In this document: positions 1 through 8,721 of the stretch, piece by piece
Numbering within the stretch: position 1 is the stretch's first letter
How the letters are laid out: each line of letters opens with the position of its first letter
NCBI GenBank assembly: GCA_015222805.1
Contig: JADFVZ010000125.1
Location: 24,342-88,341 of the forward strand
DNA: 64,000 bases
Direction: 5' to 3'
Source: Pseudomonadota bacterium
Lineage (GTDB): Bacteria; Pseudomonadota; Gammaproteobacteria; Xanthomonadales; SZUA-36
Position numbers and translations under genes: made by a program
Notes under the pieces: model-generated
Told to the model about the DNA's origin: nothing
What the model saw: only the letters and a program-made list of their open reading frames with translations
Database searches by the model: none

Positions 1-282
1 GATAAGGGGTTACTACTCATATATCTCTCATTCTCAGCACATATCCCAATGCCCTGTGCACTGAGATTGTTTATCTATAATTATTGGATGCAGAGAAGTT
101 TTAAGAAAACACTTGATTTTCACTTCACTGACCACGATATTAGTGGGTAGAAATTTGAACCTGCGGAAAGAAATCTTCCCATTTGCAGGTCTGCCTTACC
201 AACAATCCGGAGATCAACAATCCGGCACTAAATATTAGGTGCATAATTGCACCGTCAGCCAATGATACAGCAGGAGAACTCT
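1..282. other. Upstream region of trxA, no gene seen
   Basis: AT-rich non-coding stretch before thioredoxin. I see no convincing coding region. A short direct repeat of 'caacaatccgg' occurs near 199-222. The trxA promoter should lie here, but I cannot fix -35/-10 boxes with confidence. Confidence 0.4.
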
Positions 283-609
283 GTGAGCGAAAATATCAAG
301 CATATAACTGAAAGTGATTTTGATTCGGAAGTCCTCGGCGCCGATGGCCCGGTACTCGTAGACTACTGGGCCGAGTGGTGTGGACCCTGTAAAATGATCG
401 CCCCGGTACTGGATGAATTGGCCACCGAGTTCGAAGGCAAGATCACCATCACCAAAGTTGATGTCGACACCAACGCTGCCATTGCCCAGAAATACGGTAT
501 TCGCGGTATCCCGACCCTGATGATTTTCAAGGATGGCGAAGTCCACGGAACCCGTGTGGGTGCTGCGACCAAAGGTCAATTGAAAGAATTTATCGAGTCA
601 GCAGTTTAA
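283..609 (+). CDS. trxA: Thioredoxin 1
   Basis: Small cytoplasmic dithiol oxidoreductase of 108 residues, the usual thioredoxin length. The active site WCGPC is present with its two cysteines at about residues 33 and 36, in a context ([12 protein letters not shown]) typical of Trx1. The cis-proline loop ([13 protein letters not shown]) is also visible. I choose the GTG start at 283 because an AGGAG ribosome binding site sits 6 bases upstream (272-276) and the protein then begins at the usual place; an upstream in-frame TTG at 247 has no such site. It lies just before rho in the same direction, the arrangement common in gammaproteobacteria, but a hairpin separates them. Confidence 0.97.
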   Translation: MSENIKHITESDFDSEVLGADGPVLVDYWAEWCGPCKMIAPVLDELATEFEGKITITKVDVDTNAAIAQKYGIRGIPTLMIFKDGEVHGTRVGAATKGQLKEFIESAV

Positions 610-626
610 ACCGTACATAGAATCTA

Positions 627-655
627 ATTAGCCTCCGCAGATTGCGGGGGCTAAT
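627..655 (+). terminator. Hairpin after trxA
   Basis: Twelve-base inverted repeat (ATTAGCCTCCGC paired with GCGGGGGCTAAT, one G-T wobble) starting 18 bases after the trxA stop codon. The following sequence is only weakly T-rich (TTTGCAGGGTTTTT), so it may be a modest terminator or an mRNA 3' stabiliser. Confidence 0.6.
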
Positions 656-839
656 TTGCAGGGTTTTTCTGGACTATGACCCTTTAACTGTGTTAAATTG
701 CCCTATCTTCCTGGCGGACCCGCCGGACCAGTTTCAAAACTATTCAAAAAAATAATATTAAATAAACAATTCACAGCATTTCCGCCTGATTTTCAATCGG
801 CCTGACAACAACCCTATATAAATCAAATAAATAACCTTC

Positions 840-2096
840 ATGAACCTATCAGATCTAAAACAAAAATCCATATCCGAACTATTTGAAATTGCCACCGAAA
901 TTGGCATTGATAACGTTGGTCGTTCACGTAAACAGGATATTATCTTTACAATCCTGAAAAAACTCGCCCGTAAAGGCGATGATATTTATGGCGACGGTGT
1001 ACTGGAAATCCTCCAGGATGGCTTTGGCTTCCTGCGTGGCCCATCCAGTTCATACCTGGCAGGTCCGGACGATATCTATGTATCACCAAGCCAGATTCGG
1101 CGCTTCTCTTTACGCACAGGCGATATGCTTGAAGGTAAAATCAGGCCACCCAAGGACAGCGAACGTTATTTTGCCCTGCTAAAAGTTGAAAAACTCAATT
1201 ACGAAACGCCTGACAAAGCCAAACACAAGGTTTTGTTTGAAAACCTGACCCCGGAGTTCCCGCGCAAGCAAATGATACTGGAACGCGGCAACGGCTCAAC
1301 TGAAGATATCACATCGCGTATCATTGACCTGATGTCACCGATCGGCAAAGGCCAGCGCGGCCTGGTTGTATCGCCACCGAAAGCCGGTAAAACTTTAATG
1401 CTGCAAAATATTGCTGCCAGCATCCGCGCCAACAGTCCGGATTGTAAAATGTTTATCCTGCTGATCGATGAGCGCCCGGAAGAAGTAACTGAAATGATGC
1501 GCTCGGTGGATGCAGAGGTTATTTCATCTACATTTGATGAACCGGCCACCCGCCATGTACAGGTAGCAGAAATGGTGATTGAGCGCGCCAAACGCCTGGT
1601 TGAACATAAACACGATGTAGTCATCCTGCTCGATTCTATTACCCGTCTCGCACGTGCCTATAACACTGTAGCACCCTCCTCCGGCAAAGTTCTCACCGGC
1701 GGTGTTGATGCCAATGCCCTACAGCGTCCGAAACGCTTTTTTGGTGCAGCCCGTAACGTAGTCGAAGGCGGTTCATTAACTATTATCGCCACCGCACTGG
1801 TAGATACCGGTTCACGCATGGATGAGGTTATCTACGAAGAATTCAAAGGCACGGGCAATATGGAAGTCCACCTGAGCCGGCGTATTTCTGAAAAACGTGT
1901 ATTCCCGGCCATCGACATCAACAAATCTGGCACCCGCCGTGAAGAGCTGATGATCGACCAGGACCTGATCCAGAAAGTCTGGATTCTGCGCAAGGTACTG
2001 CACCCCATGGATGAAATCCAGGCAATCGAGTTTGTTCTCGATAAGATGAAAGCAACCAAGACCAATGATGAATTCTTTAACTTCATGAAGCGGTAA
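840..2096 (+). CDS. rho: Transcription termination factor Rho
   Basis: Hexameric RNA-dependent ATPase/helicase that ends transcription. The 418-residue length is the standard gammaproteobacterial size. Domains in order: N-terminal helical domain (residues 1-45, begins [14 protein letters not shown]), cold-shock-like RNA-binding domain with GFGFLRG near residue 62, then the RecA-like ATPase core with Walker A ([10 protein letters not shown], about 178-187), Walker B ([10 protein letters not shown], about 260-270), and the Q and R loops ([21 protein letters not shown]). The ATG at 840 gives the canonical N-terminus. Sequence and base composition fit the chromosomal backbone, and its 3' end is the left neighbour of the accessory island. 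Confidence 0.99.
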   Translation: MNLSDLKQKSISELFEIATEIGIDNVGRSRKQDIIFTILKKLARKGDDIYGDGVLEILQDGFGFLRGPSSSYLAGPDDIYVSPSQIRRFSLRTGDMLEGKIRPPKDSERYFALLKVEKLNYETPDKAKHKVLFENLTPEFPRKQMILERGNGSTEDITSRIIDLMSPIGKGQRGLVVSPPKAGKTLMLQNIAASIRANSPDCKMFILLIDERPEEVTEMMRSVDAEVISSTFDEPATRHVQVAEMVIERAKRLVEHKHDVVILLDSITRLARAYNTVAPSSGKVLTGGVDANALQRPKRFFGAARNVVEGGSLTIIATALVDTGSRMDEVIYEEFKGTGNMEVHLSRRISEKRVFPAIDINKSGTRREELMIDQDLIQKVWILRKVLHPMDEIQAIEFVLDKMKATKTNDEFFNFMKR

Positions 2097-2108
2097 TTAA
2101 CTTTCATT

Positions 2109-2161
2109 AAGCAATAAAAAACCCGATCACTATCCGAGGCGTTCAATAAAAGTGTTGAAAA
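2109..2161 (-). repeat. Left copy of island-flanking inverted repeat, outward terminator
   Basis: This segment matches the reverse complement of 29193-29244: a 19-base exact block (2109-2127) and a 26-base block with one mismatch (2136-2161). Between them the core is turned round: GATCACTATC here, GATAGTGATC in the reverse complement of the right copy. Read on the minus strand it is a hairpin followed by a TTTTTT run, so it would stop transcripts leaving the island toward rho. It starts 12 bases after the rho stop codon. Confidence 0.75.
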
Positions 2162-2166
2162 GAATT

Positions 2167-2199
2167 AACCTCTCAAGCATACTTTTGCTTGGGAGGTTT
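2167..2199 (+). terminator. Hairpin with TTTT after rho that overlaps the next ribosome binding site
   Basis: Inverted repeat AACCTCTCAAGC / GCTTGGGAGGTT with one wobble pair, followed by TTTT. It is the best candidate for the plus-strand terminator of rho. Its 3' arm contains the GGGAGG ribosome binding site (2191-2196) of the gene starting at 2201, so in any transcript that enters from rho the site would be buried in the stem. Confidence 0.6.
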
Positions 2200-2200
2200 T

Positions 2201-3907
2201 ATGCGTCAAGATCGTTCATACCCTAGAGTTCCAAGGGAATATCAAGGTATTCAAGTTAATCATTGCAAAAATTCAAATTGTAAATATTTTGGCATACCAG
2301 CTAAAACAGACTTTCACCAAGGTAAAGACAACTACCGCTTAACTGGCGGTAAGAGTTCAATCATTAGTTTGAAATGTAAATTCTGTGGAAAGTATTCTGC
2401 ACTAAAAAGCAATGAAGGAATTTATGAAGAATATCAACGTATATACAATCTACATAACCCCTCAGAGCTCATAAGTTGTAGAAACGAAAAATGCAAAAAC
2501 CACTTAACTAGTGTCACTGAGGGTAAACAGTTTTACTCCGCATATGGAAAAACAAAAGCAGGATCAAAAAGATATAAGTGTAAAGCTTGTGGAAAAATAT
2601 TTTCATTCAAGGGCCAAGCAAACTTAAGGCAACGTCGTAAAGACGTTAACTCTATGGTTTTTAGGTTGTTAGTTAATAAAGGAATTATGCGACGAATATG
2701 TGAAATTGTTGATATTCACCCTGCAACTTTATATTCAAAAATCAACTTTATTCATAAACAATGTGTCCTTTTCTCATCACACAAAGAACATAATTTCTTT
2801 AATGATCAGGAGATAAAAAGACTTTATGTTTCTACTGATAGACAAGAGTATGTATTCAACTGGGGTTCTCAATTAGATCGGAGAAATGTAAAGTTACATT
2901 CAATAGGTACAGCTGATAATGTCAGTGGCTTCGTGTTTGGCATGCACCTTGATTTTGATCCAACTATAAACTCTGAGGAATTGGAAAAAAAGGTTTCTGA
3001 AGTAAACGATTATGAATTACCAATTCCATATAGGAAATATGGTAGGTATTGGCTTCAAGGTGATTATGTTGATCATAGTCTCGGACTTCCAATAGGAAAG
3101 CCTTCACCACCTGTCACTGGGTCAGAAAATGAAGATGGCCGATTTGTTAATGAAAACCTTAAAAGACCATCAGTCGGTGTCCAAGTACGGATGGACTATA
3201 CTCAATTTGGGCACTTTTATTACTTGGCCGATTTATTTCAAAAAGTTGAAAAAGTAAGATTTTTTCTCGACAGAGAGCCAGGTATTGACGCTGCTGTTAG
3301 TTCAGCATTTAAAAACAAGGTTGCAAATTCTGATGTTGATGCGTTTTTTGTTAGTATCAATAAAAACCTCACTGTTGATCAGAAAAAAAGTTTAAAGGCA
3401 CAGGGAGGTAAAAATTTAAAAAGGTTTTTTGATGAAAACCCAGGACTTACTCAAAAAGAGGCAGAAATTGAATATTTGATTGAAGCAATTTCTGGTTTAA
3501 GCATAGATGAGCTTTCCAAGAACAGGATCAGTCACCCAACATCAAATATGAACGAACCTCAAAAAACGATTCAATGGATAACCCCACGTCTAAATTATGA
3601 GAATGAGCATGTTGCTCGGCTATACAGATTGGCAAGTTTACATAGTATTGACAGGTTTTTTATGCTTGTTAGAAGAAGGTTGTCTGTGTTTGAAAGACCA
3701 ATAGCTTCAGCAAGTAACCAAAATCGAAGTTGGTATGGTTACAGTGCCTACAACCCGGAAATTGGAATGAAGCTACTAGACATATTTCGTGTTTATTATA
3801 ATTACTCACTTATGGGAAAAGATAAAAGTGTTCCTGCAGCTCGTATTGGAATTGTTAACAAACCAGTTTCCTTAGAGGAAATACTAGAGTTCATTCCTAG
3901 TAAATAA
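2201..3907 (+). CDS. Zinc-ribbon protein with DDE-transposase-like core
   Basis: 568-residue protein, probably DNA-binding. Seen: two or three Cys pairs typical of zinc ribbons near the N-terminus (CKNSNC, CKFC, CRNEKC, CKAC), a helix-turn-helix-like stretch after them (KGIMRRICEIVDIHPATLYSKI), then a region resembling an RNase H-fold transposase: strand with Asp (YVSTDRQEY), a second Asp strand (RFFLDREPG), and a C-terminal end like integrase-type transposases (YYNYSLMGKDKSVPA). The usual catalytic Glu is not obvious; an Asp (SIDRFF) or the later FERP may stand there. The ATG at 2201 follows GGGAGG by 4 bases. It is convergent with the WYL regulator (7 bases between stops) and shares its AT-rich composition. 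No terminal inverted repeats of a self-mobile IS were found around it, so it may be a domesticated transposase or the island's own recombinase. Function inferred, not known. Confidence 0.65.
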   Translation: MRQDRSYPRVPREYQGIQVNHCKNSNCKYFGIPAKTDFHQGKDNYRLTGGKSSIISLKCKFCGKYSALKSNEGIYEEYQRIYNLHNPSELISCRNEKCKNHLTSVTEGKQFYSAYGKTKAGSKRYKCKACGKIFSFKGQANLRQRRKDVNSMVFRLLVNKGIMRRICEIVDIHPATLYSKINFIHKQCVLFSSHKEHNFFNDQEIKRLYVSTDRQEYVFNWGSQLDRRNVKLHSIGTADNVSGFVFGMHLDFDPTINSEELEKKVSEVNDYELPIPYRKYGRYWLQGDYVDHSLGLPIGKPSPPVTGSENEDGRFVNENLKRPSVGVQVRMDYTQFGHFYYLADLFQKVEKVRFFLDREPGIDAAVSSAFKNKVANSDVDAFFVSINKNLTVDQKKSLKAQGGKNLKRFFDENPGLTQKEAEIEYLIEAISGLSIDELSKNRISHPTSNMNEPQKTIQWITPRLNYENEHVARLYRLASLHSIDRFFMLVRRRLSVFERPIASASNQNRSWYGYSAYNPEIGMKLLDIFRVYYNYSLMGKDKSVPAARIGIVNKPVSLEEILEFIPSK

Positions 3908-3914
3908 AAAGTGA

Positions 3915-4784
3915 CTATTGAAATTTATATGTTTTGACTATGTCTTGATCGTTTAAACTTAGGTATATGTGATTTTCCGGTTTATCAAGTCTGATCCAAT
4001 ATAAAAAATATGGGATTAAGCACTCTCTAATTTCAACATCCCAAACCCAGTTCCCTTTGCTTTTCAGCATCCCATATTCCTTGGCAATTGCATTTTTCTG
4101 AGATTCTGAAAGTGTATTCTTGGGACTTATTTGAATTTTCTTGAAAGTATTAAACCTTTTATCTTCCGGCAAATCTATGACATCTGTTACATGACGAACT
4201 TTTGATGAGCCAAATCTATGTAAGACAAAATCTTTGTAAGCTTTTTCATCTTCGTCAAATGATCTGGCATGCCATCTGTATCCAGAGTAAATCAGTGATT
4301 GAGGCCAAATAATTTTTTTAGACGCTTCGGCATTCTTCATTGTTTGGTAGGTAATCACTAAACTACTTTTTTGAGAAATAGCTCTTGTAACATTTCTCAA
4401 GATAGGGGGCTCAAGATTACATTTAATTGGTGGAATGCCAAAAGCGCTTACTGTACCTGTTATAGATGAAATCACATCATAACTTTTTATCTCAGTATGA
4501 GTTTTCAATAAAGACAAATATTCTTCAGGCGATCCATTGCTGATTTGGGGTTTAAACTTTTTAGCAGGCTTATAAGCTCTGATTGAAACATCGTAGTCCA
4601 AGTTTTGAGGAAAGGATTTCCTATACAGCGTAAAGTCTTTAGTTATGTGGTTGCCACTGATTCCAAATACTTTTGCAACATCATTCCTTCCAACGGTTCC
4701 TTCCCAGTAGGCCATTGACTCAATGTAAAGCAACCTTTGCCTTTGAGCAAAACTAATTTCTTTAATTTTTGTAGCAGTTGTCAT
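3915..4784 (-). CDS. WYL-domain transcriptional regulator, BrxR/CapW-like
   Basis: 289-residue regulator of the kind that controls phage-defence operons. Known for the family: an N-terminal winged helix, a WYL ligand-sensing domain and a C-terminal WCX domain. Seen: an N-terminal pattern diagnostic for this subgroup (QRQRLLYIESMAYWEG then VGRNDVAKVFGISGNHITKD, residues 14-55, and FPQNLDYD), a WYL-type core in the middle (YSGYRWHARSFDEDEKAYKDFVLHR), and a C-terminal domain of about 90 residues. It is divergent from the methyltransferase gene, with an inverted repeat 14 bases before its own start. I infer autoregulation and control of the neighbouring operon. Confidence 0.82.
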   Translation of the reverse strand: MTTATKIKEISFAQRQRLLYIESMAYWEGTVGRNDVAKVFGISGNHITKDFTLYRKSFPQNLDYDVSIRAYKPAKKFKPQISNGSPEEYLSLLKTHTEIKSYDVISSITGTVSAFGIPPIKCNLEPPILRNVTRAISQKSSLVITYQTMKNAEASKKIIWPQSLIYSGYRWHARSFDEDEKAYKDFVLHRFGSSKVRHVTDVIDLPEDKRFNTFKKIQISPKNTLSESQKNAIAKEYGMLKSKGNWVWDVEIRECLIPYFLYWIRLDKPENHIYLSLNDQDIVKTYKFQ

Positions 4785-4797
4785 GTATAAAAGTATA

Positions 4798-4814
4798 CTA
4801 CATTAAATATGTAG
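4798..4814. promoter_or_regulatory. Likely operator of the WYL regulator
   Basis: Inverted repeat CTACAT-TAAAT-ATGTAG, 14 bases upstream of the regulator start codon and within the 144-base divergent region. Position and symmetry fit an autoregulatory site for a dimeric BrxR-like repressor. Inference only. Confidence 0.5.
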
Positions 4815-4902
4815 GGCAATATATTTATTTGCTGTAATTATAACATGTAATATACTGATTATATGTTGCATTAAATTGCATATGGATTTAAAATCAAAGA
4901 AT

Positions 4903-4920
4903 GGGTCTAGAGGGTCTAGA
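4903..4920. repeat. Tandem GGGTCTAGA direct repeat before the methyltransferase
   Basis: Two exact back-to-back copies of GGGTCTAGA end 8 bases before the methyltransferase start codon. Each holds the palindrome TCTAGA. The spacing would place a bound protein over the translation or transcription start. No strong ribosome binding site is otherwise visible for this gene. Confidence 0.5.
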
Positions 4921-4928
4921 ATTTAACA

Positions 4929-7900
4929 ATGAAACGAATTGATACAACACAGTGGCTTAACAAACTCGGATATGATCCGAGCAATGTTAGTTTGCCTGGA
5001 AGTGGTGTCGGACTGGATTCGCCCTACGCCCGAGAAATTAATCGATTACTTGATCCTGAAGCCATTTGTGCATCTGCTGTGGTTACTATGGATGAACACC
5101 CAGTTGTTTGTTTCATCGATAGTAATGGAAGAGGTGTCAAGAAAACGAAGTGGCTTGATAAGATCAGAAAAAAGATTTGGAATCAGAGTTTGGTTTCTTT
5201 AATTCTTGTTATCGACGATGATGAATTAACCGCTTTTCCCGTTAACAAGAAATCAAAGCCAGATGAAAAGTTGAAATTTGATTCAGCTGGCACAAGCAGC
5301 CAGTATTCAATGGCTGATATAAACACAGGTGAAATACAGAAACGACATCCTGATTGGTTTGACCCTGAAAACAATGTTGATCAGGTGCTTCTTTCCAATT
5401 TAAAACAATCCATCACTAAATTAAAGACCATGGGTGCAAGCGTTGATGATGCTCAATACCTCATGGGCCAATGCTTATTTGTTTCCTATCTCGAACACAG
5501 AGAAATAGTTAGTGACGAATACCGTAATCGAAGAGGTGTTGAGGGTCTTCACTCATTGATAAGCGCAAGAAATGGCAAAGGGTTGGAAAAATTATTTTTA
5601 TCTCTCAAAAAGAATTTCAATGGCGATTTCTTTGAGCTCAGAGAAAAAGGTCACTCTTATTGGACATCATTATCTGATGAAGTTTTTTCGCTCTTAGATG
5701 ACTTTTTGAACCGTGTGGACCTTAATTCTGGTCAATTATCTTTTTGGGGGTATGATTTTAGATATATTCCTGTTGAAATGATTTCTGGTATTTATGAGAC
5801 TTTTCTCGGAGATGATAAAGGTAATATTGGTGCCTACTACACGCCAAGGCATTTAGCCAACCTAACAATTGATCAAGCATTTGGTGAGAGTAAAGACATT
5901 ACTAAAGAAGTGGTGTTTGATGGAGCTTGCGGTTCTGGCATCTTATTAACTACAGCTTTTAGAAGAATAGTCTTAAGCTCAATGAGCAAAGGCAATGGTG
6001 ACCCATCTTTCAGAGAAAGAATTGATTTGTTGCTCAAATGTATTCGCGGAAGTGATATTAATCAATCGGCATGCAGGATAACGGTGTTTAGTTTGTATTT
6101 AGCACTTTTAGAGGACATACAACCTAAAGACATAGCTAGGCTGCAAGACGATGAAAAAATCAAACTCCCCAAATTGCTTGGTGAAATTATTGTTTGTGGC
6201 GAGAATGACGGTGATTTCTTTAATAAATCGCATAAGTTTATTACAGGTTCCAAAAACACTATCCTTGTCTCTAACCCACCTTGGTATGAAGCCAAAGGGT
6301 ATGAGAAAAATACAAGTTTCGAATTGTGGGCACAGTCAAATGAAAAAGAACTAGTCAGGCGACAAATTGCTTGCGCTTTTGCTCACAGATCATGTGATGC
6401 AGTTATTGAAAATGGGAGGGTTTGTTTAATACTTCCTGCTAGTATTTTAACAGCATCTACCAGTCAAGCATTTGTTTCACAGTTGCTCACAGAAATTGAA
6501 GTAGATCGAGTTATTAATTTCTCTGATATTAGGCGATTACTCTTTGCTAAGGCCATTCATCCTTGTGTGGTTATAAGTGGCAAAGTAAAATCCGGTTCTA
6601 ATTATGGAGTAGTTAAAAGTGATGAGTTCTGTGACTATTGGGTTCCTAAAGCGGATGTGAGTTTGGCTTTTGGCAGGCTTACCGTTCACAGCAGTGATCG
6701 TCACAGAATACTCACTCAAGATATATATTTTGACAATGAAATATTGCGCGTGTTTTTTTGGGGAAGCCAAAAAGACCACTCATTAATTTCTAAACTGAGA
6801 ATCAAAGGTCAAATAAATGACCTTGTTTCTCAAAAAGACTCCCGATGGACTATTTGTAAAGGTTTCCATCAAACTGATAGGTCAAAGGAACCATTACCCC
6901 CTGGGAAATTAAAGGCAATTCCATTCTTGGATTCTCGTAAGTTTCCAAAACAATCACCCATTTTAGACAGAGATATACTGGAAGAGTTTCCAGACTCCAT
7001 TGTCACTGTAGCTGATTATGGTTCAAAATCAGGTGCGGCATTTAGCGGTCCTCGGGTGTTATTTCCAGATGGAGCCACCAATAATTTTGAGGTAAAGGCT
7101 TTATTTACCAATATTGAGTTTTGTTTTAAACAAACAATTTCAGCAATAGTAGGACCTAGTGATGATAGTGATATATTACGATTCCTTACAATATACCTAA
7201 GATCTAAGTTGGCTAGCTATGTGCTATTCCATACTGCTTACTCATTAGCCAGTGAACGACCACACATTAAATTAATAGAAATAAGAGATTTGCCATTTGT
7301 ATTGCCAGAAGATCACTCTGATCCACAAAAAGCAAAAAAAATAGTCACTGAAGTTTCTAAAAAAGTAAAAGCGCTGAACAACGTAAACGTATTTGAATTT
7401 GAAAATAAATACAGAAAATTGAAATCTGAGTGTGAAAAATTAATTTTTGAATATTTCGGCTTAGATTATGCAGAACAAAGCATGGTCAATGATACATTTG
7501 AATATCTATTACCAAGTGTTCAACCCAATGCTTATAACAAAATAAAAACACCACTTTATTACCCAGTTTCTGAGAGTGATATTGACTCATACTCTCATGT
7601 TTTACTCCATGAGTTAAATGAATGGAGAGCAAAACTTGGAGGTAAAGGAAAAATAAAAATAGAAACTATTTATGATGATGCAACTCTTGCCTATACATTA
7701 GGCATAGTCAAGCTATCAATTTCCTCAACATCAACAATCTCTAGTTTCACAAATGATAATTCGGATGTGATGAGCATTCTTACTATTTTGAGAAACAATA
7801 ATGTGCTACCTATGCAAATCGCACATGGAAATTATCACCTGGGAAGTGATTTTTTAATTCACGCAGGAGAGCATATATATTTAATCAAACCACTTGTAAA

Positions 7901-7991
7901 ACGTTTATGGCTAAAAAACCAAGCTGTCCATGATGCTCAACGCATTGTTACATCAATCCAGACCAATCTGATGCCAGAGAATGCTAGATGA
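4929..7991 (+). CDS. N6-adenine DNA methyltransferase (type I/IIG/PglX-like)
   Basis: 1020-residue predicted adenine-N6 methyltransferase. Seen: a helical N-terminal third, then GAYYTPRHLANL (about 300-312) leading to SAM motif I DGACGSG (about 330-336), and catalytic motif IV NPPW (about 448-451). This is the N6_Mtase order of HsdM and type IIG enzymes; NPPW replaces the more usual NPPY/NPPF. The stretch from about 600 to 790 has the look of a target-recognition region (FHQTDRSKEP, IKLIEIRDLPFVLP), so specificity may be encoded in the same chain. There is no helicase or obvious nuclease motif within it. The stop codon overlaps the start of the next gene by 4 bases (ATGA), so the two are co-translated. 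AT-rich compared with the chromosome, as are its neighbours, suggesting acquisition as a block. Confidence 0.85.
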   Translation: MKRIDTTQWLNKLGYDPSNVSLPGSGVGLDSPYAREINRLLDPEAICASAVVTMDEHPVVCFIDSNGRGVKKTKWLDKIRKKIWNQSLVSLILVIDDDELTAFPVNKKSKPDEKLKFDSAGTSSQYSMADINTGEIQKRHPDWFDPENNVDQVLLSNLKQSITKLKTMGASVDDAQYLMGQCLFVSYLEHREIVSDEYRNRRGVEGLHSLISARNGKGLEKLFLSLKKNFNGDFFELREKGHSYWTSLSDEVFSLLDDFLNRVDLNSGQLSFWGYDFRYIPVEMISGIYETFLGDDKGNIGAYYTPRHLANLTIDQAFGESKDITKEVVFDGACGSGILLTTAFRRIVLSSMSKGNGDPSFRERIDLLLKCIRGSDINQSACRITVFSLYLALLEDIQPKDIARLQDDEKIKLPKLLGEIIVCGENDGDFFNKSHKFITGSKNTILVSNPPWYEAKGYEKNTSFELWAQSNEKELVRRQIACAFAHRSCDAVIENGRVCLILPASILTASTSQAFVSQLLTEIEVDRVINFSDIRRLLFAKAIHPCVVISGKVKSGSNYGVVKSDEFCDYWVPKADVSLAFGRLTVHSSDRHRILTQDIYFDNEILRVFFWGSQKDHSLISKLRIKGQINDLVSQKDSRWTICKGFHQTDRSKEPLPPGKLKAIPFLDSRKFPKQSPILDRDILEEFPDSIVTVADYGSKSGAAFSGPRVLFPDGATNNFEVKALFTNIEFCFKQTISAIVGPSDDSDILRFLTIYLRSKLASYVLFHTAYSLASERPHIKLIEIRDLPFVLPEDHSDPQKAKKIVTEVSKKVKALNNVNVFEFENKYRKLKSECEKLIFEYFGLDYAEQSMVNDTFEYLLPSVQPNAYNKIKTPLYYPVSESDIDSYSHVLLHELNEWRAKLGGKGKIKIETIYDDATLAYTLGIVKLSISSTSTISSFTNDNSDVMSILTILRNNNVLPMQIAHGNYHLGSDFLIHAGEHIYLIKPLVKRLWLKNQAVHDAQRIVTSIQTNLMPENAR

Positions 7992-8656
7992 TATCACCAG
8001 ATTGGCGTGATGTATTTCCATATGAAGAGGCCAGCCAGGTTATAGACGCCATAAAAAAAACCTGGGGTAAATTGGTAAAACGAAACTTTGAGGATTTTCA
8101 ACCCGAAACAGATGAGCCTAAGTTAACAATTCGATTAAAAATACTGCTTAGTAACATAAAGAATGAATTTGGACTTACAGGGTACTTCACTGCTGAGGGC
8201 GTAGAAGGTAAGCTGGATATGCGAAGTGGTAGTTTGGACAAAATGGGTAGAACAGACATCTTATATGTTTCTAGGGGGGTCGAGGAAGAATTCACATTTG
8301 AATTTAAAAAGCTAACAACCAAACCTGACAGCAGAAGAGCGTATCATAAATTTGGGATTATGCGATTTGTCACTGGAAAGTACAGTGATAAAAAAAACTT
8401 AGACTTCATGGTTGCGATCATCATCAAAGAAGCTGAGGCTGATGAAATACTTACTGGTCTGACTAAATCTTTTGCGAAGCCAGATATAAAATCAGCGCTG
8501 CATATGCTCACAAATGATGATGGGGATTTTGTCATCAAACCTTCTAGTGAGCTTCCAGATTCTGTAAACTTTGACACAAAACATGCAAGAACCCTTTTGC
8601 CTGATTCACCAGATATAACTATTTGTCACTTCCATGTCTCTCACATCAAAAACTGA
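7988..8656 (+). CDS. Putative PD-(D/E)XK nuclease partner of the methyltransferase
   Basis: 222-residue protein translationally coupled to the methyltransferase (ATGA overlap). Seen: a pattern fitting the PD-(D/E)XK nuclease core, with Asp at about residue 90 (GRTDILYV) and E-F-K-K at about 105-108 (FTFEFKKL), preceded by a helix-rich N-terminus. A C-terminal tail of about 90 residues has no motif I recognise. The context (WYL repressor, methyltransferase, overlap) makes it the likely restriction subunit. Alternatively it could be a modification-dependent or accessory specificity protein. I do not recognise a named family. Its stop is one base before a short transposon-end-like inverted repeat. 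Confidence 0.6.
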   Translation: MISPDWRDVFPYEEASQVIDAIKKTWGKLVKRNFEDFQPETDEPKLTIRLKILLSNIKNEFGLTGYFTAEGVEGKLDMRSGSLDKMGRTDILYVSRGVEEEFTFEFKKLTTKPDSRRAYHKFGIMRFVTGKYSDKKNLDFMVAIIIKEAEADEILTGLTKSFAKPDIKSALHMLTNDDGDFVIKPSSELPDSVNFDTKHARTLLPDSPDITICHFHVSHIKN

Positions 8657-8657
8657 T

Positions 8658-8702
8658 TGTTAATTTGCATCCAAAAGGTACAAATTTGAGTGCAATTCAA
8701 CA
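8658..8702. repeat. 45-base TGTT...AACA inverted sequence, transposon-end-like
   Basis: The two arms, read inward, are TGTTAATTTGCATCCAAA and TGTTGAATTGCACTCAAA, matching at most positions. Related copies occur at 24070 (plus: TGTTGATTTGCATCCAAA) and ending at 14671 (minus: TGTTGAATCGCACTCA). Ends starting TGT and repeated inside the element are typical of Tn7/Tn5053-type transposons, so this may be a fused pair of ends. Confidence 0.45.
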
Positions 8703-8721
8703 TTCTCCACTTATTGTATTG

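Noticed and set aside
3915-8656. BREX system
   Set aside because: A BrxR-like regulator and a PglX-like methyltransferase are there, but no brxA, brxB, brxC, pglZ or brxL gene is near.
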